A DNA stretch of 18,452 nucleotides from Deinococcus marmoris DSM 12784 (lineage in GTDB: Bacteria; Deinococcota; Deinococci; Deinococcales; Deinococcaceae), in contig NZ_JNIV01000091.1 in assembly GCF_000701405.1 (NCBI RefSeq), forward strand, positions 1-18,452, written 5' to 3'. Under the pieces are notes generated by a model. The model was not told the DNA's origin. It saw nothing but the letters and a program-made list of their open reading frames with translations, and made no database searches. Made by a program: the position numbers and the translations under genes. Of the stretch, positions 14,375-18,452 are shown piece by piece. Each line of letters begins with the position of its first letter. Position 1 is the stretch's first letter.

Positions 14375-14647
14375 ACAGCCCAGACTCGGACTCACAGTCA
14401 CGCGCCTCGTCGTACATACCTGAGACGTATTCCATGTGTTAGGGAGGTACCTCTGTTGGCCACGAGCCTTGATACCCCATGTTGCTCTTTGCGCTCGTCG
14501 TATTGATAGATGAGCTGAGGCAACAGAATCTTTGAGATAAAAAGAGATCACGCTCTGTTACGTTATAGACGTAACAGAGCGTGATCTGTCAAGATTTGGT
14601 CGGCGCTTCCCGGGCCGGCGCGGCATTACACGTATTCTGATGGCACC
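14375..14647. other. Intergenic region with a large palindrome
   Basis: No gene is supported. The only minus-strand frame is antisense to the end of the membrane-protein gene. The region contains the palindrome and promoter-like sequence at 14545-14592. Confidence 0.5.
14545..14592 (-). promoter_or_regulatory. Palindromic operator over a minus-strand promoter
   Basis: Perfect 19-bp arms lie at 14545-14563 and 14569-14587 around the 5-nt centre TATAG; the inner arm sequence is CTCTGTTACGT. On the minus strand TTGACA (14592-14587) is followed after 17 nt by TCTATA (14569-14564), or after 19 nt by TATAAC (14567-14562). The promoter's -10 thus lies in the centre of the palindrome. A dimeric repressor bound here would block it. 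Alternatively the structure is a minus-strand terminator, because the stem is followed on that strand by CTCTTTTTATC. Confidence 0.5.
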
Positions 14648-14908
14648 ATGCGCCTGCCTGACCTGACCCCAACTGAGTTGGCTGACCTGCTGGCCCGCGC
14701 GTACGCTGCCGATCACGGCAATGGCGACGACGCTCCCAGCGCTATGGAACGCACCGCCCTGGCGGACTACCTGGGTTGCCGTGACGACGCGCGGGACGCC
14801 GCGTTTGCCGTATGGTGCTTGGAGCTGGACGGCGTGACCGAGGACGAAGCTGAATACTGGCTGGACGTGGAGTTCATTGAGCCGTGCCACGAGGAACGCG
14901 CTGTCTGA
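14648..14908 (+). CDS. Small acidic protein of unknown function
   Basis: An 86-residue, strongly acidic protein (pattern ELDGVTEDEAEYWLDVEFIE near the C-terminus) without signal peptide or membrane segment. Its codon use is GC-rich and gene-like. It starts at ATG 14648 and has no clear ribosome binding site (CGTATTCTGATGGCACC precedes), so leaderless translation is possible. The family is not recognised. It lies 60 bp after the large palindrome but on the opposite strand to the promoter proposed there. Confidence 0.65.
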   Translation: MRLPDLTPTELADLLARAYAADHGNGDDAPSAMERTALADYLGCRDDARDAAFAVWCLELDGVTEDEAEYWLDVEFIEPCHEERAV

Positions 14909-15054
14909 AGGTGGTGGCGATGGGTCACCTGAACCATTTGGGCAGCTTCTCACCGCTTTAGTTCAGCCCAGTTCCCAACATCCCAGGCAGCAGCATCCCA
15001 GATATCTCCACCAGGGTGATCCCAGCATCAACCTGCCCACATGCGACCGTAGGT

Positions 15055-15430
15055 GTGTGGAACCCTGGATTGAACAGAGCGTCACCGAATTGACCGAGCT
15101 GTACCGCCACCGTGGGTGATCTTCCCGAATACCCACCCCTACAGCTTGAGATGGCGCATAGGCGCAGGCGAGAGCCACGTCATGGTGTGGAGTGCCTGGT
15201 AGAAACAGCAGGCGCTGTCAGAAGTAGACCGGGTGGCCTACTTTCAGTGCTTCCCACCTCCACCTCGGTGGCTGCAATGGGTGCTGATTGCGATGTGGGA
15301 GTTGCAGCCCTGGGAAGCATAGGATTTCGACTACCAGCCGTATTTTGCGCGTGCGGATGATCTTGGATTCGGGACGCAGGAAGAATTTGAGGGTGACCTT
15401 GAGGACCCCGTCTGGCTGGAACGAGATTAG
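15055..15430 (+). pseudogene. Decayed gene for a small uncharacterised protein
   Basis: Protein-like segments follow each other in shifting frames: WIEQSVTELTELYR, then VGDLPEYPPLQLEM, then WRIGAGESHVMVWSAW. After an in-frame TAG (15200-15202) comes KQQALSEVDRVAYFQCFPPP then RWLQWVLIAMWELQPWEA. After a second TAG (15320-15322) comes DFDYQPYFARADDLGFGTQE then EFEGDLEDPVWLERD, ending at TAG 15428-15430. Restored, this would be about 125-130 or more residues with many Trp and acidic residues and a coherent C-terminus. At least two stops and two frameshifts make it nonfunctional. I do not recognise the family. Confidence 0.6.
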
Positions 15431-15473
15431 AAAGGGTCATCGTCTGAAACAGTGCAGCGCTGCCCCTGGTCCA

Positions 15474-15785
15474 TTACGGAATGACGCTTTCGAACAGCGT
15501 GCCCCGGCGGTCCTCCGTGACGTCCCGAAACAGTTCAGGGAACAGGCTGGGCATGCCGCGCCGGGCGCAGCGCAGGTGGTACTCGATGTGGGCGTGGTAG
15601 CGCTGGGAAGGCAGCACCAGCAGGTTGGCGGGATCGTTGTTGGTGCTATCGCCGTCGCGGTGGTGGACGATCTCACCGGGGGCCAGGGGACGGGCCAGCA
15701 TTTGCTCGGCCAGAACACGGTGCAGGGCGCGGACTTTGCCCGCCGTCTTGTCACGCACCTTGCGGTAAACCTTGCGCCGCTTCAT
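15474..15785 (-). CDS. Small HNH endonuclease
   Basis: A 103-residue HNH nuclease (HNH_3-like). It has a basic N-terminus, MKRRKVYRKVRDKTAGKV, then the core IVHHRDGDSTNNDPANLLVL and YHAHIEYH. This contains the His-His, central Asn and final His of the motif. ATG 15785 is chosen because the protein then starts with the basic DNA-binding tail; a longer frame upstream overlaps the TerD gene and looks like antisense. It follows the TerD gene by 19 bp on the same strand and is probably cotranscribed with it. Phage homing-type HNH proteins look similar, so a mobile origin is possible. Confidence 0.8.
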   Translation of the reverse strand: MKRRKVYRKVRDKTAGKVRALHRVLAEQMLARPLAPGEIVHHRDGDSTNNDPANLLVLPSQRYHAHIEYHLRCARRGMPSLFPELFRDVTEDRRGTLFESVIP

Positions 15786-15804
15786 CCCCTGGCCTCCCCG
15801 ACGG

Positions 15805-16374
15805 TTAGGACACCTGTATGCCGAAGTTCGTGACGACTGCCTCCAGCCCCCCCTTGAAGCCCATGCCCAGGGCGCGAAACTTCCATGCACCATTGTGACG
15901 GTACAGCTCGCCGAACAACATGGCGGTGACCTGGGTGAAATCCCGCTGCAACTCGAAGCGGGCCAGTTCCTCGCCGTCCTCCAGGTTTTGCAAGCGGATA
16001 TAGGCCCCATCCACCAAGCCGAAGTGCTTGTCTTCGGCGTCGTGAATGGTCACGCAGATGACCACCTTGGCGATCTCGGCGGGCACCCGGTCCAGCCGCA
16101 CAGTCAGCCGCTCATCGTCCCCATCGCCCGCGCCGTCCTGATTGTCGCCGCCGTACCGCACGCTGAGGGCTGGGTCACTGGGATTGTTGTAGAACACCAG
16201 ATCCTCTTCTCTTTGCAGTTTCCCATTGGCCTGCACCAGCAGGGCGCTGGCATCCAGATCAAATGGGGCGGTGCCTGCCGGAAAATTCCACCCCAATCCC
16301 ACCCGGACCAGACTGAGGCCCGGACGGTCTGCCGTCAGGGAAACGTTTGCGCCGGGCGCCAGAGAAGCGCTCAT
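15805..16374 (-). CDS. terD: TerD family protein
   Basis: A 189-residue calcium-binding Ter protein. Family marks are LAPGANVSLTADRPGLSLVR, VGLGWNFPA, the FDLDASALL strand, LVFYNNPSDPALSVRYGGDN, the acidic GAGDGDDERLTV calcium-site region, and the C-terminal AMLFGELYRHNGAWKFRALG ending near GLEAVVTNFGI. TerD proteins are known from tellurite, phage and stress resistance clusters and are cytosolic, often membrane-associated through partners. Its start overlaps the stop of the AAA gene by 4 bp (ATGA), which shows coupling. TerC, the usual membrane partner, is not in the window. Confidence 0.92.
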   Translation of the reverse strand: MSASLAPGANVSLTADRPGLSLVRVGLGWNFPAGTAPFDLDASALLVQANGKLQREEDLVFYNNPSDPALSVRYGGDNQDGAGDGDDERLTVRLDRVPAEIAKVVICVTIHDAEDKHFGLVDGAYIRLQNLEDGEELARFELQRDFTQVTAMLFGELYRHNGAWKFRALGMGFKGGLEAVVTNFGIQVS

Positions 16375-17858
16375 GCGCGGCCCTTCTGCGCGGCCCCAGC
16401 ACCCGAGCGCTCGAACAGCCAGGCGATATCGGCCAGGTCAATAAAGGACAGGTCCTCAGGCGTGGGCTTGTGGATGGTCATCAGGCGGGCAGCCTGATGC
16501 TTGAGGATGGTCTCGAAGACATTGCGGACATCGCGGGCATTGCCGAAGTTTGGCCCGCGCCCGGCGTACATCTGTTCGAAGTGGGCTTTGAGCTGGTAGT
16601 TCGCCATTGGGGTGGACGCATAGCCATTTTTCTCGCTCATGTATGTGAAGATATTGAGCAACTCGTCGCCCGTGTAGTCGTCGAAGTGGACGTAACGGTT
16701 GAAGCGGGAGCGTAGACCGGGATTGGTTTCCAGAAAGGCGTTCATCTGCTCGGTATAGCCCGCCACGATCACCACCAGATCGTCACGGTGGTCTTCCATG
16801 CTCTTAAGCAGGGTGTTGATGGCCTCCTGACCGTAGGAGTCCTTCTGATCCGCCTTGAGCGCGTACGCCTCGTCGATAAACAGCACGCCGCCGCGCGCCT
16901 CCTGCACCACGTCCTGAACCTTGAGGGCGGTCTGACCAACGTAGCCCCCCACCAATCCACTGCGGTCCACTTCAGTCAGGTGGCCTTGTTCCAGCAGGCC
17001 CAGTTCTCGGTAGATCTGCGCGATCAGCCGGGCCACGGTGGTCTTACCCGTCCCTGGATTGCCAGTGAAGACCATGTGCAGGGTCATCGGCATGGCGGGG
17101 AGTCCGGCCTCCTGACGCATCTGGCGGACGCGCACCAGATTGGTCGCCGCAGTGACTTCTTCCTTGGCGCGGTGCAGACCAATCATGGTGCGCAGCTCGG
17201 TGAGCAGCGTGTCGAGGTCGGGCTTCGATGTGTCCTGAACTGCCATGGCAGCCCTTGGCGCAGCCTGAACTTCTGGAACAGCTTGCTTCACAGCAGCTCC
17301 AAATTGCTGCCTGTGTAAGGCCCTGAATTTGTCCTCCAGACTCTTAAGCTTAGCCATCATCTTGCTGAGCTGGCGGACCTCAAATTCTCCCCTCATGCTG
17401 TCTGCCGCAATCACCAAATTGCCGAATTCCTCGAGGTCTTTAAAAATCCCTGCTGTTTCGTCCGTTCCCGACTTGAGATCGAGCGCGATGGAGGCTGCAA
17501 GCATCGGAAGGGCCTGATCTACACTATCAAGCTGGTCATAAGTTTTATCAAAATCGGTAATTAGATTCGAGATGAGTGCATTCTGAAAGTGAAGCCCATT
17601 AGGGAGTATTGATTTGATAAAATTGATCTCGCCATCGGTAATTCTACCGTCCGAACGCATGATCTTACTTGCGAAGATCATAAGATAGGTCGACAATGCT
17701 TCGGCAAAACCCGGGCTTTCATCCACATGATCCCAAATCCCCGAATCTTCGACAGATTGGAAATAGGTTCTAAGCTGACTTGCAATTTCCCTGGCACGCG
17801 CGGCAAGACTATTCACAGATAACGATTTTAGCGTCTGGAGACGGCATTGCGGTGGCAA
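16371..17858 (-). CDS. AAA+ ATPase (CbbX/SpoVK-like) with N-terminal TerB-like domain
   Basis: Up to 495 residues. The N-terminal region (about 45-155) resembles the TerB helical domain, with LMIFASKIMRSDGRITDGEI as the typical acidic helix start. A linker (170-215) follows, then an AAA+ ATPase (about 225-480) of the CbbX/SpoVK type. Its motifs are Walker A GNPGTGKTT (266-274), Walker B VLFIDEA (325-331), VVIVAGYTEQM as sensor 1, the GLRSRFNR arginine finger and GNARDVRN near sensor 2. It is probably a hexameric remodelling ATPase working with TerD, whose gene overlaps by 4 bp. The start is uncertain: ATG 17858 gives the longest form, while GTG 17816 (VNSLAARAREIAS) begins where the sequence becomes protein-like. 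The 5' third is visibly richer in A and T than the ATPase part. Confidence 0.88.
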   Translation of the reverse strand: MPPQCRLQTLKSLSVNSLAARAREIASQLRTYFQSVEDSGIWDHVDESPGFAEALSTYLMIFASKIMRSDGRITDGEINFIKSILPNGLHFQNALISNLITDFDKTYDQLDSVDQALPMLAASIALDLKSGTDETAGIFKDLEEFGNLVIAADSMRGEFEVRQLSKMMAKLKSLEDKFRALHRQQFGAAVKQAVPEVQAAPRAAMAVQDTSKPDLDTLLTELRTMIGLHRAKEEVTAATNLVRVRQMRQEAGLPAMPMTLHMVFTGNPGTGKTTVARLIAQIYRELGLLEQGHLTEVDRSGLVGGYVGQTALKVQDVVQEARGGVLFIDEAYALKADQKDSYGQEAINTLLKSMEDHRDDLVVIVAGYTEQMNAFLETNPGLRSRFNRYVHFDDYTGDELLNIFTYMSEKNGYASTPMANYQLKAHFEQMYAGRGPNFGNARDVRNVFETILKHQAARLMTIHKPTPEDLSFIDLADIAWLFERSGAGAAQKGRA

Positions 17859-18452
17859 TGGAACGGAATATCGGGATCTGCTGTCCGTGATAAAGCCATA
17901 AGCCGTCCAGGAGCTGACTCCGAACGGTCCCCCTTCTCCGAAGGTCTGTTTAGGAAACCCTGCGATCCAGACGAGTCCAAACAGTAATCAACGCAGGTAT
18001 GTTTCGGCTCTCTGTCTCGTTGATACCGCAATGCAGCAGCCTGTGATTCAGCAAAATTGTCGCCTAGAATTGCCTGTACTTCAGCGGTGGTGTGTGGCGG
18101 GCGTGATGACACTTACGTGTTGTGTGATTGCAGATGTCTACCGTCCGGCGAGAAAGAACGCGGCATAACTAGCATCGGACCGGGCTTGATAGCAGCTCAC
18201 CAGCTCAGAAAGGAGGGAGTCTCCTGGGGACGCTGCTGATACTGAGTGGAAGCGCTCTTTTGATCAGCTATCCAAGTCTGCGCTACAATCGTGCTACCCC
18301 TAAGGCAAAAGACATTCGCCAAAGGGAAACCCCCCATGGGAGCCTGCAAGCTCGTAATCCACAGAGGGTCTCGGAAACAAGAATTTTTCCCGTGTCGAGC
18401 GGGAGGCCTTCGCCTATGTCCATGATACGCCTCATGGAGCATTCTGGTCAAT
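17859..18452. other. Region upstream of the Ter operon, no gene supported
   Basis: Only weak short frames. It probably contains the promoter of the minus-strand Ter operon, but no clear one was found. Near the end, a 29-codon plus-strand frame (18336-18425) begins MGACKLVIHRGSR. This superficially resembles the start of some metallo-beta-lactamase-fold proteins (KLxIHRGS), but it stops early, so at best it is a broken fragment. Confidence 0.4.
18260..18289 (+). promoter_or_regulatory. Possible promoter reading out of the window
   Basis: TTGATC (18260-18265) and TACAAT (18284-18289) with an 18-nt spacer. A purine-rich AAAGGGAAA (18321-18329) and an ATG (18336) follow. It may drive a small or broken ORF at the window edge. 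Confidence 0.35.

Noticed and set aside
15772..16497. Plus-strand frame of 241 codons opposite TerD
   Set aside because: TerD on the minus strand is unmistakable, so this is its antisense.
18197..18451. Minus-strand frame of 84 codons at the window end
   Set aside because: No ribosome binding site, motif or gene-like composition. It overlaps other equally weak frames.
1..18452. CRISPR arrays, tRNA or rRNA genes
   Set aside because: No regularly spaced direct repeats and no cloverleaf or rRNA-like sequence were seen on either strand.

Overview
The window is GC-rich and looks like Deinococcus or a close relative. That rests on general resemblance of the proteins (ECF sigma/RskA-type anti-sigma pair, TerD and AAA proteins, paired HNH nucleases, IS4-family transposase) and is inference, not a database match. 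It reads as an accessory region: several genes are cut, frameshifted or interrupted, and mobile elements are nested inside one another.

Layout. 1-563: tail of an unknown gene, a strong terminator and an AT-rich stretch. 564-969: 3' remnant of an IS4-family element that abuts and truncates an M15 peptidase gene (970-1503). 1551-3606: two overlapping HNH endonuclease genes, a likely DNA-targeting operon. 3907-7812: a nest of elements. A roughly 300-bp MITE-like sequence with 24-bp inverted ends is split by an IS4-family element with 18-bp inverted repeats and a 9-bp target duplication. That IS is itself split by a 2.5-kb element encoding a large serine recombinase and a small partner ORF. The recombinase element sits in the codon of the catalytic glutamate of the transposase (YREK signature). 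7860-8846: an APH-like phosphotransferase.

8958-11049: a self-contained regulatory module of ECF sigma factor, RskA-type membrane anti-sigma factor and a secreted two-repeat protein. The same two-block promoter motif, with the same 13-nt spacing, lies before the sigma gene and before the secreted-protein gene. This suggests that the sigma factor drives both. 11050-11473: a structured intergenic region with hairpins and a consensus promoter that runs almost directly into a terminator. 11474-12097: unknown gene. 12208-12773: decayed MazF-type toxin and its antitoxin. 13042-14374: two membrane proteins that share a nearly identical charged helical N-terminal module joined to unrelated membrane domains. 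14545-14592: a 19-bp-arm palindrome lying over a minus-strand promoter. 14648-15430: a small acidic protein and a decayed gene.

15474-17858 (minus strand): a compact operon of TerB-like/AAA+ ATPase, TerD and a small HNH nuclease. The first two genes overlap by 4 bp and the HNH gene follows 19 bp later. It belongs to the Ter stress/defence world. The last 590 bp contain no gene that can be supported.
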